Of a stretch of 64,000 nucleotides of DNA, positions 10,500-22,939 are shown piece by piece. Numbering within the stretch: position 1 is the first letter of the stretch; each line of letters opens with the position of its first letter. The stretch is from Rhyzopertha dominica (lineage: Eukaryota; Arthropoda; Insecta; Coleoptera; Bostrichidae), in contig QCXZ01000042.1 of the NCBI GenBank assembly GCA_025024175.1, forward strand, positions 9,813,501 to 9,877,500, read 5' to 3'. A program made the position numbers and the translations under genes. Under the pieces are notes generated by a model, which did not search any database, was not told the origin of the DNA, and worked only from the letters and a program-made list of their open reading frames with translations.

Positions 10500-13470
10500 T
10501 TAGAATTTCAGCTCCATGGCGACAATTGCGCACCGGTGACTAATTAAAAGGATCGTTTATACCATGTGTTGTTATGGATTTTTGTATGCCATAACGTAAT
10601 AACACTATTGAGGCAGTCAGAAATTAGTATTGGTAGTAATGGAATCGGTAAAGTAAAGAAAGAGCTTGAGTATACAAGAGAGCGTGGATAATAGATTTAC
10701 TTACTATTATAAACTTTCACAGTTTCCTTCAAATCCCAACGCATTTAATAGTACTAATCTCTTTCAAGTATTTTTTTAAAATTCAATTAGTCGTTTGACG
10801 CAGCACTTTCATCCATTATGTAGAACTGCAAGGCAAATGTGCATGCAACGATTTCAGTAATTTCTACACGTTAGGTACTTCAAAATTTGCTGGTGTAGCA
10901 AGTTGGTACCCTGTATTTAGTCACAAATGGAAAAATAATTTTACTGATTAAGAACATTTTAATTGGTAGGTAACTTCAAGTATGTCTCTTAATTAGAAAT
11001 TGACTTTTATCCTAAATAAAAGCTGGATTAATAAGTATATTAAGGGAGTACGTAGTGATTTCGTCCCTTAAACTCCTATCTGTGACTTGTACACTATTAC
11101 ACTATATAACTAATACAACACACTAAAATGTAGTGATCAACGCTTATAACAGTGTTAAATATGCTATATTTATACATTAAAATAAATCTAAATAATGGCA
11201 TTTTTAAATAATTTACACCTTATCACTATATATTAAAAATTTTCCACGTACTTCCTGGCATCCAAAACCGGTTCACCAGCTTTTCATTATTATTCAGAGG
11301 TTGTTGTGACCAAATTCCAAAAAGGTTTGAAAGATTAGAGTTGTTTTGTTTATTGTTATTTTTTTGTTTGTTATTATTTGCTTAATATCTGCAGATTCTA
11401 AATTTCATAAATATCTATTATCGTTATGCTGACTGTTTTTAAATATGGGCTTTTTGAATAATTAATAAGGTGTAAGCCACTGTTACAGTCTTTCTTAAAA
11501 GCATTTGTGTGATCTTGATTCCTAGCCCCTTTCCCCTAAGTTTCCCATATATTTCTTTGTAGTTTCTAAAACTAGGTTCAGACACCCTACATTAATCAAT
11601 TTTTCAGTCCAACCTTTTACTTTATTGTTTCTTTTTTTTAATTATTGATATTTTTAAAAGCTACTTTGTAATGACGCTCCTTTCTCTAGATTTTTTTCCC
11701 TACATACTAGAGTGACACATACTTCTTAAGGTTTTTATGGCTATTTGAAATGCTTCTTCCTTCCTCCCTCCGCAATTTTATCTATAATTTCTGAGCTATA
11801 ATCATTACTAGTTTCTACATCTTTAATAAAGAACGGAAACGTATTAAGCATATTAAAGGTGTAGCTTAGAAGTAACAGGTAAAATTGTAAATAAAAGATG
11901 GAATAGTGAATTAAGGAAGGAGCTTTTAGAGTAACCATAAAAACATTAAAACGTATGCATAACTCTGGGAAACTTTCAAAATTGAGTGAAAAAACCAACA
12001 CTGCAAAATAGCTCTCAAAAATTTCAGCAATTAAATGAGAATTTGATTATACGATCCAGGTTGTAGATATTTGGCAGCTATATATGTCTGTAAAACTAAC
12101 ATGCAGCAGCTTTTGAAACCAGAATTAAAAACTCTGCTATGTTTTGAACAGGACAATAGCACTACATCGCATTTTGCTAACCATGTAAAAATATGTCATA
12201 TTTTTTAAAAGGAAAACAAATACTATATCGCAATAAGGATAACTAAAAATTATAAAATTTAGAAGTTCGCGAAATACATAAATTAAATATTGCCAGAAAC
12301 AAAATAACGCTTAATTAACTAATTAATTTGGAGGACACAAAACTTTTCGAGACTTGTATGTTAGAGCCATGCCAAAATTAGTGAACTGATGTTGGATGGC
12401 AGGAAGTATGCGGACGATTTTTAATATGTTGTGATAATGTATAAATCATGTAAGTTTTACTTATATTTAGTTTTATATATAAAAAAGAGCATTGCTTAAC
12501 GCTGTTATATGCGTTGACGATTATATTTTGATGCGTTGTAATCGTGTATAACTGGGATTCAATTTTTGTCACTGGATTTGATGGTACGTCATTTAAATAA
12601 GTCATGTAGCATGTCTATCTCTCATTCAGGTTCAAGTTGTTATCAGAATTACTCGGCATAAGCCGAAATGGTTATAAACAGACTTACTTAATATAAATAT
12701 TTGTTTAAAGGGCAAAATTAGTGTTTATTACCTTAACATGTATTTAGTTAACGCCTCAAGTAGAATCCTAATTTTGCTAAATGCCTTTTTATTCTATTCA
12801 CTTAATTTATATATAGTTAAAATCGACCTTGAACATCAGTATTTACTAATGGTTATGTCGTTGATTTAGATGCCCTTAATTTATGCGATTGCTATATGAT
12901 ATGTGCCTTATTGGATGTTGATACCACAAACATTTCAATTAATTAATTGGATGTTTTGCACCTTATTTGTCAGCGTTTTCTGTATCGCACGAACTAACCG
13001 GAGATACGTTTAAATTCAAATCTGTATTGTAGCATTCAACACCTCTACTCGCTTTGAAAACATTTCTTCAGTAAAATGAAAAAAGTTTTCGAGACCTTTT
13101 GCTCTAGTTATCGGTAATAGTAGGCGATGATATAACTATTAGGGTTTTAAGCTTTCAAAAATAAATTCTAACTTACTCTTTTTTGTATGGAAACAAACAA
13201 GTAAAGAATATTATATCTTGGCAAATGAAATTAGCCTGTCAAGCTCAAAATGTATATTGCACTTTTTTTGTGATTTTAAAATATTTTAGGTTGTAATATG
13301 TTATATGACGTATCATTCTGTGTCATAGGGACAATACTTTCTGAAGTGTTTTTCTTGAAACTGTAGATAATACTGCATTATGTAATATGGATTCGTGCGC
13401 AACCAAACGCATTTTGATACTTGATGTAAATATTAGCCATTCACATCAAAATTCAAGTAGCACCTAAAAC
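10500..13470. other. No gene recognised, strongly AT-rich
   Basis: Long AT-rich stretch with scattered short frames (11741-12001 and 12378-12605, minus) lacking any recognisable motif. I see no transposon ends or RNA genes. Confidence 0.5.
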
Positions 13471-13479
13471 CACCCCGTT

Positions 13480-13880
13480 ATGTAATTGATACCCCAGCCT
13501 TACTCCAATAAACTTGAGGAACGGCATCCCTCTTCTCGAGTATGCACCGGATCTATTAAATATCGATTCTCTCGACCATAAATACTCGCCTAGACCATTC
13601 CGATCCCATAACTCGGCTACGTGAACGGGATGACTTAATGCTAGTTAGCAAATAACTCCAACCGACGTTACATAATTCCGTGTCCAGTCAGTTTCGTGTT
13701 TTATGGTCACTTTTTGCCCCCCGACCACCCTACAAATTTCTGGGCAATTTACGGTACGGGGATAAAGCTGCCGGTAATGACGACGCGGAACGGGTTCAGA
13801 CTGTCCCGTCGAGAGCGTGGCAGATGGATTAGGATCCGTTGAACTTGGAAACGTCAGGATAAAGAACAGTTTGAGTTAGC
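13480..13880. other. GC-elevated island, possible conserved non-coding element
   Basis: About 400 bp of more balanced base composition with no ORF of note, lying between AT-rich DNA and the 3' end of the PLE at 13.98-15.7 kb. Confidence 0.3.
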
Positions 13881-13981
13881 AGGAATAAATTGAGAGTTCT
13901 GATGTAACAGTCGCATATTAAATTTTTTGATGTCGATGATAATCCATTCATAGGGTTAAAGACAACAAAATTGTCTCAATC

Positions 13982-14015
13982 GACCGGTTTCGTTCTATTA
14001 ATCGAACATCTTCAG
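13982..14015 (-). ncRNA. Hammerhead-ribozyme-like motif 3' of the PLE
   Basis: Minus strand: intact box CTGAAGA, one extra T, stem II GTTC / GAAC, then GAA, palindrome ACCGGT (stem III) and C at the cleavage position. It sits downstream of the PLE reverse transcriptase and endonuclease remains on the same strand. Stem I pairing is poor, and the extra base departs from the canonical core. Confidence 0.6.
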
Positions 14016-14502
14016 TAACTGCAATACCATATTATAAATATCAAAATTGTTAAATGTTGCGGACATGCCTGAAACACTCATTCTAAAATTTTACTAATTT
14101 CAGGTGACATACACATTCGGTTGACAGCAAGGCAAGACTGAGATTTTAGCAGAAAATACAACATATGCGCAAGCTTATGTCCCAATAATCAAAGGTCTCA
14201 CAAATCAATGTTTACAGAATTAGCTGATGAGAACAATTATACTAAAGAACCCTTATCAATATGAATATCACATTAAATATTAAGATATAATTAGTACAAA
14301 GTTTGACGTGATGTAATATCACAATAAATGTTAAATGCAATTAGTACCATGTTAAAATATAATTAGTACAAATTTTGACAAATCAGAGTTAAAATCTAAA
14401 ATGGAATACAAGTATACAAAAACACATCTATGGTGAACAAATAAATACGTTAATACAAGGAATTAATAACTATTATCAATTTATAAGATTATGAAAGACT
14501 AC

Positions 14503-15700
14503 TTAGAGATTTTCAATGTCTTTTCTAGTATTGCATTCTTCTTTACACTTACATATGTGTAACATTTCAGAAAATAATCTTTTCTGTAGATTAGTCTCTC
14601 TATCTAAAACTGATGGATTATCAAAATCAAATTGGCAGTTAGTTTCTTTTACATGAGCGGCTAGAGCTGTAATATTTGTTTTGTTTTGTTTAACCAATTA
14701 AAGTTTACTACAATTTCGGCATTTAATCTGATACACTGCATTAGATTTCTGGGAAACGGGGGTTACTTATCGATGTTTTTCTTGTGATAAAATGCTAATC
14801 TAATATTAAATGGTTTAACTAGACGTTGTAACTGATTGTTAATATCTGAAACATTAACTCTAAAATATTTTGCATCAACGGGAGAAGTATTACGTGGCTC
14901 TGCTGTAGTTTTAAAATTTGGTTAATAATGTACAAAGGAAAATTATTGTTGATTGCCATTATTTTTGATAATGTTTAGGTTCTTTTCATGGAAACGCTGA
15001 TCACTTAAACATAGGACACAGGATTTTAATGTTTTTAAGATGGCAATTTTTTGGCTAAAAGGATGTTTAGATTGAAAATTTATCAGTCTGTCTGGTGAAA
15101 TAGATTTTTTATACCAATCAATCATTACTTCATTGTTGTTAGTTCTATGTAGTTTTAAATCTAAAAATGCAATCTGTTTGTTCTCTTCACATTCTGAAGT
15201 GAATTGAATATTTGCGATTGTAATGTCATCAGCATAACATTTTAGAAATGGCAAGCGGAAAGGTAATTTGGAGATGCAATGCCTCAGCAAACTGTCAACC
15301 ACCAAATTCGATAAAATGGGTGATGCTGGATTCGCCATAGCACTTCCATAGATCTGTTTGTAAAATTTATTTTTGAATGAAAAATAACTGGACTCAAACA
15401 AAAGTGTTATTATCTATGTCAAGTCATGAAGGTTTAAGGTGGTGAAATCTCTTATGCGGTGCCAGATTTCTGTAATCGAGCTGATGGTCAAATCTAATGA
15501 TACATTGGTGAATAATGATACAACATATAGTGAAATTAATACGTAGTTATCAGGCAATGAAAATCTGTTCTATCTTTGAAAGAAGTCAGATGAGTTAATA
15601 GTATTGTATTCAAAATATGGAATTAAACTGTTGAATATAGAAACTATAAATTTGGACTATCATCGACATCACACAAGGGAATGACTTATATTTAATAATT
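14503..15700 (-). pseudogene. Penelope-like element reverse transcriptase and endonuclease, decayed
   Basis: On the minus strand, reading from about 15700 down, the sequence resembles a PLE polyprotein. Palm motifs follow: LPDNYVLISLYVVSLFTNV at about 15555-15500, then YKQIYGSAMANPASPILSN, then PFLKCYADD as the catalytic YxDD box (15401-14943). Lower down come VYQIKCRNC, a remnant of the GIY-YIG start, and a C-terminal nuclease segment (14697-14503: ALAAHVKET, QKRLFSEM). A stop at about 15415 and frame breaks between 14943 and 14700 show it is dead. The first catalytic Asp is changed to Tyr (SLYVVSLF where PLEs have SLDVVSLF). PLE reverse transcriptases are related to telomerase and copy the element at a nick made by the nuclease. 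Identification rests on motif order; limits are approximate. Confidence 0.85.
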
Positions 15701-15869
15701 AATTTTTCTATCTTGCTTCTACAACAAACCAGTTCACTATGGGTGAATGCGTCCAGCGTCCATATATGAGATTTATTGTGTTTTGTTAAAAACGCTATCG
15801 CTTATCATACACTGAAAAATGTGTAAATATATGTCTGTGTGGGTAGAGTTATTTTAAACTTTATGTCCT

Positions 15870-16065
15870 AACTGACCAGTGTCCAAAACTATCATCGCCG
15901 TGCATATCGGTGAAACAGACAGATCCGTTAAAGCCCGGCTTAAAGAACAAGTACGCTGCACCAAGCAGTAGCTGAACATGAAGATGAAATGGGTCGTAAT
16001 ATTTTATTCCATAATATCTCAGTTTCAGCGGAACATTTTTTTGACCGTTTTCCGGCGTAGATAGG
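15870..16065 (+). pseudogene. Penelope-like GIY-YIG endonuclease fragment
   Basis: The plus strand reads HIGETDRSVKARLKEQVR, the second half of a GIY-YIG motif (YIG changed to HIG) with the following conserved Arg/Lys-rich helix. After a frame change it continues VAEHEDEMGRNILF, like the conserved xAEH segment of PLE nucleases. It is in the opposite orientation to the neighbouring PLE at 14.0-15.7 kb, so it is a separate insertion. No start and no reverse transcriptase are visible. Confidence 0.65.
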
Positions 16066-16379
16066 TATATTCTACTACAATATGCTCAGATATAAAAAAA
16101 ATGTCGACCAGTGTGATCACTAGGTTGGAAATAAATATTGATTTTCGAAGTAAGGGAAATCCAAACCTGAGTTTTTTTATTAAATTTCCAAATTTTTAAC
16201 AGGACCTTCGTGATATGGAACCAGGTGTCTGTATACAAAAATGCCTTTGCTATTCCAGAAAGTACCCACGATCTCTTTACGTCTTCTCTTGACAGGTAAA
16301 AACTGCCTAAGTTGTATAAACGTGATGTAGCAGAAATTCTCTGTACATCCCCACACCCCACTTCCCGTTCCATTGAGCA

Positions 16380-16790
16380 TTGATCCTAGTCAACCAACTA
16401 TAAATAACCGGAGATGATCTTGCGTGCATGGGCTCTGGGTTATGCGGAAAGATCTCGGGGTCAATAGGAAAGCAAGATGCTTTGGCATGCCAGACAGTCT
16501 TGGAGAGTTTCCGTGTGTCCCTAACTCAGGGCTTGCGGTCACATGGAAGAGGCCTGTGCGTCGGTAATTGGAGACCCTGAGTGGACAACACTGGTGACGC
16601 AGTGATTGAATAATTACGCGGATTCCGTCCCTTGGGTCAATTAAAATGAATGGGAATGTCCCTTCATCCGAAATGAATCGGAACAGCAAGATACAAACTT
16701 ACGTTGCCACGCGTACTATGTTGGATCGAAGCGTTTTTCCTTGCCCATCGGTGACGAGGGAATTCGACTGAAAATTAAATTATGATTTTG
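16380..16790. other. GC-elevated island with an unrecognised minus-strand ORF
   Basis: A 99-codon minus-strand frame (16390-16689) covers most of the island. Its translation has no motif I know. Conserved non-coding element is the alternative. Confidence 0.3.
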
Positions 16791-17044
16791 GCTAAGCAGA
16801 CCTGAAACCGAATAGGTAAAATATAGAATTTCTTTGTATAAAGGAATTTAACATATGACTATAAAAATTCATCTTAGTAATGTGTCAAATGCAGAAATAA
16901 TTCTATGAAGCGTAGGGTTAATTTGTTTTATGTGATATTTGGCTTTTACAGTACGACCGCATATTGCAGCAGTTTGCATGCCATTCGCTAGATGACGCTC
17001 TCAACGGCACGAGCTATAATTAAATGAATTTCTAATACTTATGC

Positions 17045-17300
17045 CAGGAAAACAAAAACTGTTCTAACTTGGTGATCACATTTAATGTCAAATATGTAGT
17101 TTTTTTATAATAACAGTATATTATTTAAATCATTCTGGACAATTCATTACAGCATAATATTTCTAATCATCAGCCTAAAACAAGCACCTGATGTATTCAA
17201 AATATCTAGAAATATCTTTGATAAAAATAAATAGGAACAGTATAGGTCCCACATGTGATCCCTACGGCACGTAAAATATTTACTTTTCCTGAAAACTCAC
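17045..17300 (-). pseudogene. Jockey/CR1-type non-LTR reverse transcriptase fragment
   Basis: Minus strand, from 17272 down: VP*GSHVGPILFLFIF followed by IKDIS corresponds to the GVPQGSxLGPxLFxxFINDI block of Jockey/CR1-clade reverse transcriptases. The next block reads CLF*ADD, the catalytic FADD box with a stop in place of a residue. Beyond it ADD*KYY and NCPE*FK follow the usual downstream spacing. Multiple stops and at least one frame shift show it is old. About 85 codons of the palm domain are recognisable; neither end of the element is found. Confidence 0.75.
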
Positions 17301-17309
17301 ACAATCTAG

Positions 17310-18880
17310 CACCTACTACAAAAATATGATACTAACTAGTACAAATATATGCCAGAATTCCTCAGTATTTCCAGATTCTTACACAATTAAAAAAGGTGAC
17401 TAAATTAGCTTTGCATTAAATATTCTAAGTACCCCTTAAAGCTGAGCCAATTTTAAAACCCTTTTACTTTAGAATATTGTTGCTTAAAAGAAGTCAGTTC
17501 TGAAAACATAATTCCCTAACCTACAACCCTTCTGTCCCACGTGGGAGATCTTAGCGATTCCATGCCAGTCAATACTTATTAATACCAAATCTCTAGGGTT
17601 TGTTCAGATCGAGTACCTTTCCAACAACCTTGTATCGATTGGTCCTAAATAAACGCAATATGCGACTGGAAACTATCAAGGGACAATTCGCAATGGCTTT
17701 CTTGTTTGACTACTGCCAATTATGAATCCATAGCTTAACTAAGGCTGATTTATGTAGATAGGTATCCAAATCTCCTCAGTGCTATAGCATTTTAGCCTGG
17801 GTAGAATGTTCAAAAGGAACGCGAGGCATTATTGATTAAAATTATAGAATGTGATTGTAGTGTTTTAGTATTTATATCTGCAGTTCCGATTATCTGAACA
17901 CTTCACTAACCTCAAAAGAATCTCTTTACATTGCATTTTTGGTTTTCTAAATCCTTTTCAGCTTGTTAGGCGTCGTTTTTAATTTTGGTAAATGCCAAAG
18001 GGTTTGAAATGTTTGAAAGAATTGCTTTCTTTAATAAGGTTCAGTTAAATATACCATATAAATAAACCATATAAGGTTTATTTTGGAGACTTTCATTTTG
18101 ATGTTGTGTTAAGAATAGTGATATTATTGATGTGTCTAGTATCAGAGAGATATCAAACGCAAAATTGCACAATTTCTATACAAGATGTTCATGAAATAAA
18201 AGGTAAAGTTACAGTCAAGAATCTGCTCCTCTTAGAGTTAGCTGTAAAAACAATGCACTGCTTACTCAAACGACGGCTTTATTTAAAATCTTGTGCAAAA
18301 ATTTTTTAATACCTATAATGGTTATAACGTTCAAGTCGTATTCGATACACAGATCAGTTTTTGAGTAATGTATCAAACCTGAATTTTTGAAGGTAACACT
18401 TTTATGTCAAATCTTGATTCTTTGTCAAATTTTAGACAAAATATTGTAAGATACTATATATATAATCTAAAATAATGGTTTCAACGATACGCACAAGTTT
18501 GACGGTTTCGGAGATGCGTTCAGTTTTTGAGTACCAAACCATACCTACATTTGGTGCTCAAGCTTTTGACGCCACATTTTTCAATGCTTTGTTTACTAGC
18601 TTCGCTCCCTCTTTATTGTATTCATTGCCCATTAAACTTATTCGTAATATTTATTCAAAACCACAAATCTTTCGCTTTTTACCCCAAAAAATAAAAACAG
18701 AATCAGTTTATTCAATGCCAGTCTTCTTTTATTGAAGTATCAATGACAGCGGCTTGTCTAATTTTTGTAAAATATTGGTAAAAGAAAATTGATTTGCAGT
18801 TGACATGTCAGTATTGCTGGCTAATTACGTTTTCCTGCGGATTGTGGGTAATTCTTTGTTTATGTTGTTACAAAAATTAA
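17310..18880. other. No gene recognised
   Basis: AT-rich sequence. The phrase TCAGTTTTTGAGTA occurs near 18353 and 18519 in similar settings, hinting at a small degenerate duplication. Short frames at 18106-18309 and 18475-18735 have no recognisable motif. Confidence 0.45.
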
Positions 18881-18899
18881 TTGCATTGTGTTTCAGCGA

Positions 18900-19240
18900 T
18901 TATTGTGTTTAAGAATAAGCGAAGAAGAATTTGCCCCTTTAGAGATAAAAAGCAAATCAGCTGTTGATAATCTGTTGCCCATAACCTCAAGCAAAACTGT
19001 AAAAATGGTACACAAATTTATGCATGTGGCNCTGTGTGCAACTTAGACACTCGCGAAAAAAGAACACNTTTCACCTGCAAAACACATAGCTGTTACATAA
19101 ATATCAGCACCACCTGATTTTACTTTGCTAAATAAAGATGATCGTCAGTTACTGAATAAAAAAGTACANACCGTTAGTTGGATCATTGATTTGGTTAAAC
19201 AATACTCAGATTATTTTCAGTGTATTAATTTATAGGTCTT
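18900..19240 (+). pseudogene. Decayed coding-like region, possibly a Crypton-type recombinase start
   Basis: A plus-strand frame reads SEEEFAPLEIK, then SAVDNLLP, then KMVHKFMH before a stop. The order (acidic start, NLLP, Lys/aromatic helix with KFM) recalls the N-terminal SAM-like region of tyrosine-recombinase proteins from arthropod Crypton-like elements. After a shift, APPDFTLLNKDD and WIIDLVKQYSDYFQ are also protein-like. Three Ns (19031, 19068, 19169) blur the frames. No catalytic residues are visible, so the family is only a suggestion. Confidence 0.25.
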
Positions 19241-19493
19241 GGCTCCTGTTTGTATTAAATTAAAGACACTTCTATTGCTATGAAGTTTCGACCTTTTATA
19301 ATTTGCAAACTCAGATTGAATGCTCGTTCATCTTCGGCTTACCCCATTATATAAATAGTGACTTGTGTAAAAAATGACGTAGCCATTTCGTATTCAAGAA
19401 CAAAAAACCAAAACCGTCAATTTTACAGCACATGTATTTTAATATTTTTCGCTTAGGAATTGGTTGCTCCTCAAAATCTGACATAAAAAGCTG

Positions 19494-19498
19494 TTATT

Positions 19499-19540
<42 letters not shown>
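19494..19540 (+). repeat. (TTA)n microsatellite
   Basis: A run of about eleven TTA repeats, preceded by TTTA-type units. Confidence 0.95.
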
Positions 19541-19541
<1 letters not shown>

Positions 19542-20059
19542 TTGTTGTATTTTAGAAATGCGGGTATAGTTTGGTACTCTAAAACTCAAAATCCTATATA
19601 AATATGTTGTATCGCTTCATGAAATACTCCTAGTTTTCAATAACTTCTTTTCGAAATTTATTTCTCTAAGATTTAAAATAGAGTCCGTAAAGTTTATGGT
19701 CCATACTTTTTATTGCGGAATCTACATGTCAATTTTTTTCTAAATCGCTTAGTTAAGGCTTAAAAAAGGTAATAACACTTCACGTATGTTATAATAACGA
19801 TTTGCGGTCAAGGGCTACATCCTCACTATGTGTGTACAAGAACTGGACCACCTATCTCTGAAACCGTTATTTTAGAGCATGAAAAAAATTACAGGCAGTA
19901 GAAATTTGATATCAAAGTTAGTAGTCCTATTTAAAATAACACCTTACTCGAAAACAACACTATATAAGTAAACTATCGAGCTTTGTTTTCTTTATTAGCT
20001 GTATTTGGAGTTAGAATTACAAAATAATAAGCGGCACAATATGACCATTAAAAATACAG

Positions 20060-20480
20060 CGCTTCCTCTCGGACTATTACAGTCCTGCAATGCCAGTTAT
20101 TAAATTCCTGCGTCGCGAAATCAATAGAGAGACACTTGTATCGCTGCCAGGAATACTTCTGCAATTTACCTGCTATCTGAACACACTCACCGACAGTGTT
20201 CCATTGTGTTAGCGGCAATTACATTAACAGCTATCTGCGGACGGATCTCTCCAACAATGGATCAGATCTGTGACATATCTGTCGAGTGTCACAACGGAGG
20301 CAGTCGGCTGAGACAAACTATCAGCAGTTAACCGAACCTCCGGCTGACATTGTCGGGACCTCATGACCGAGCATGAACCGGCAGGACAACGGCATAATTA
20401 TTGAAATAGGCCGCCAGCTTGAAATTGATGCTGCGAGGCTTTTGAGGGGTAAAAGAGACGCCGTTGGAAATGGAGGCATT
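20060..20480. other. GC-elevated island, possible conserved non-coding element
   Basis: About 420 bp with balanced composition, abrupt edges and no ORF of note. It contains several partial palindromes such as CGGACGGATC and GGATCAGATC. Regulatory function is inference only. Confidence 0.35.
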
Positions 20481-20769
20481 TACGCATCAATGATAGAGTA
20501 GAATAATATGTAGGCCACTACTTTTAAGCTCCACGCTAGAACTATGTATAAAATAGATATAGGTACTTCTGTAACACAAATGCCGTTTGTGATTTCTCCG
20601 TTTCTTGCAGTGCTTTCCATTTAGCTTCTTGCTCACTCGTGGATACCACGGAATCCTGTGCCGTACAGGTCGAAGCAAGCTGCTATAACTATAATGATAT
20701 AAAACACATACTGCAAGTGTAAAGACAGTATCAACTAAGCTCTACAGTAATATCATAAAAATTATTATA

Positions 20770-21330
20770 CACTGGGGAGCATAACTATAGCCCCACCGTG
20801 AATTATCAGTTTTCTTAGCCAAATGCAAACCTAATTTACTGTAACTTAAAAGAAGGATAAAATAAATAAAAATTATAGGAACTAGACTATTTAAAGTAAT
20901 TTATTAACTAACTCCATAATTTAATGAGATAATTTCTAAAATTTAAGTGCTGCATAACTAGAGCGCCACTTAAAAAACCTTAAGTGGCTGTGATCAAACG
21001 TCAAAAACATGTTTATATTTTGTTATTATTTATTAACCGTCTCTGAGCTGTAGCAGTTGTGTTAAAAATGACTCGTAAAAGGTAACTGACATGGAAAAAG
21101 GTAAAATCTTGGCTTTTTGAGATGAAGGCTTTAGTCGCCCAAAAATTGTTCAAAGAATTAACCGCTATCGTAAAGTTGTCGCCAGTTATTTGCGAAACCC
21201 TAAACAGTATGGCACAAACAAGAAAGGTGGCCCTAAGAAAAAAATTTCTCCCAGAGCTGCAAGAAGAATTATTGCTACAACGAGTGACACTCTAAAAAGG
21301 CGAAAAAGATTCCCCAAGAGTACGGGCTTG
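20770..21330 (+). mobile_element. Tc1-like element, 5' part with transposase N-terminus (copy A)
   Basis: The left end begins CACTGGGGAGCATA after a TA at 20768-20769, with an imperfect terminal hairpin (GGGGAGCATA / TATAGCCCC). A decayed transposase starts at about 21068: MTRKR, a stop, then LTDMEKGKILAF, a stop where Arg is usual, DEGFSRPKIVQRINRYRKVV, and a basic segment GTNKKGGPKKKISPRAA. That is the first helix-turn-helix of a Tc1/Tc3-type transposase and the GRPR-like linker. Homology to copy B (60.0-61.6 kb) continues to about 21310 and then stops; no catalytic domain or right end is visible. Confidence 0.8.
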
Positions 21331-21339
21331 ATGTGTTTA

Positions 21340-21780
21340 ATTTTTATGTAGATCAAATTACTTAAGCCGATTATTAATTTTAAAATTTGTCAGTATGTTT
21401 TCTCGCAAACGATTTGGGCAGAACAACATTGCATACACTTTTCTGGGTTTAACTTTTTTTACAAAATTATCAGTTATAGACCTCAGGTCACGGTCCACGA
21501 GCTCGCAGGATATCGCAGTACTTTTAAGGTCGAAAGAAAATTGTAATTGTAATTGCGAGTCATCTGCATAACACTGCTTACTACAATTATTTACACAGTT
21601 TTACTGCAGTGTATAGTAAAAAATTTGCATCTCTTGAAAATATTGATCAGGGTATAAATTCATTTGAGATAGGTGTCGAATATAGTACACCAAAATGCCG
21701 TTCCACTTTGTTTTGACCAAAGCCCGAAAATTGCAGCCTTCAAAATTAATCGCTTTGCAATGCACATCGCAATTGTATTC
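21340..21780. other. No gene recognised
   Basis: AT-rich flank of the truncated Tc1-like copy. I could not find the missing right end here. Confidence 0.45.
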
Positions 21781-21784
21781 GAAA

Positions 21785-22205
21785 TTCATTCGGTGCAGTT
21801 AACACTTCCCAGCAGACAATCGCGCTGCCGCAAAACGCCGTCCACCCATTAGAATTATTTGCCCATATTTTACCATTTTTGGCACGTTCGCAAACCGCCG
21901 GTATAAATTACCGAAAACACAATATCACGTGCTAGAACGCTGATCAATTGGACACAATGGATGATGCATGCACCGGACCCGTGTGCCCTTTTTTCCCGCC
22001 TTCCAAACAGAAACAATTCCGCTTGTTTGCCGTGGGCTTTGTTTCCGGCAAGAGTAACGACCAAAACGGAATAAAAAGGACCCCGGGTAATTACGGCTAT
22101 GGTTGTGCAGCGTGTGTTTTGCTACTTTCTGGGGCTAGGAAACAGATTATATGGCGGGTGGTGTTAGATAAAGGCGAAGCCCATTATAAGAGGGCTTGAT
22201 CCCTC
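21785..22205. other. GC-elevated island, possible conserved non-coding element
   Basis: About 420 bp of higher G+C. Short frames exist on both strands (21948-22199 plus, 21870-22064 minus) with no domain. Confidence 0.35.
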
Positions 22206-22693
22206 TACTTATTCATACTAAGTGCATTCTAGACCAGGGGGGACTATTTATGGGCCAAAGTCGAAGCGGGCAATGCACTTTATGTAATATAGTGTCACAC
22301 AAACGCGTACTGAGTAATTAGTTTACTGGAAGGGGTGATCACAACCCCATCGACATTTGAACAATTTATTTTCTAGTTTTATTTTGCAATGCTTGGAAAA
22401 AAAAGAAACCATAACGGTTTGACTGTTCATTGTGTGTTTTGTTTATTCAGATTCAAATTCGTCGCAAGTTCAATATGCAAATTAACACGATTATAAGACA
22501 CAACGGTTTTAAAGCTTTAAATCTCTGTCAAATAACTCAGGCAACTCAGAATGACATATAAGAAGTTACAAATTCTTCTACAAACATTCTAAATGTTGCC
22601 TCAAAAATGTACAAGAATATCGTGCCTTGTAATATTCAAAACTAGCAAAAATAAGTTCTTATTTATTGGCCGAGTATTGTCATATTCTCGCTG

Positions 22694-22909
22694 TTATTTC
22701 ATTTCATCAATTCTCTTTACAATACTTTGATAAGGTATGCGCAATTCTGCTGATTTCTGACTGATATAATAACGATTCTTAGTTTCGTCCTTGTTTGGAC
22801 TCTTCAGGTAGGAACACCTAGTGATTTGGTCAGCTCGGGCTGTTTTATACTGCAACGTGTGCCAATCGTAAAGTCTTTCAGACTTTTTGAACCCCGTAAT
22901 GCTAACCAT
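22694..22909 (-). pseudogene. Possible pogo/Psq-type helix-turn-helix fragment
   Basis: The 71-codon minus-strand frame starts MVSITGFKKSERLYDW and ends SQKSAELRIPYQSIVKRID. The ending has the spacing of the second and third helices of a Psq/CENP-B-type DNA-binding domain (AAxxxxIPYxTLxxR), found at the N-terminus of pogo-like transposases. The first half fits only loosely. No DDE domain follows. This could be a chance resemblance. Confidence 0.3.
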
Positions 22910-22939
22910 CCTCCGACGCTAAGCAGACCCAACTAGCCA

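Noticed and set aside
14223..14252. Plus-strand CTGATGAGAAC near the PLE
   Set aside because: No GAAA follows a complementary strand at a suitable distance.
18494..18523. Minus-strand CTGAACG followed by CCGAAACCGTC resembling a hammerhead
   Set aside because: The box is wrong at two invariant positions, no stem II forms and the stem III bases are not palindromic.
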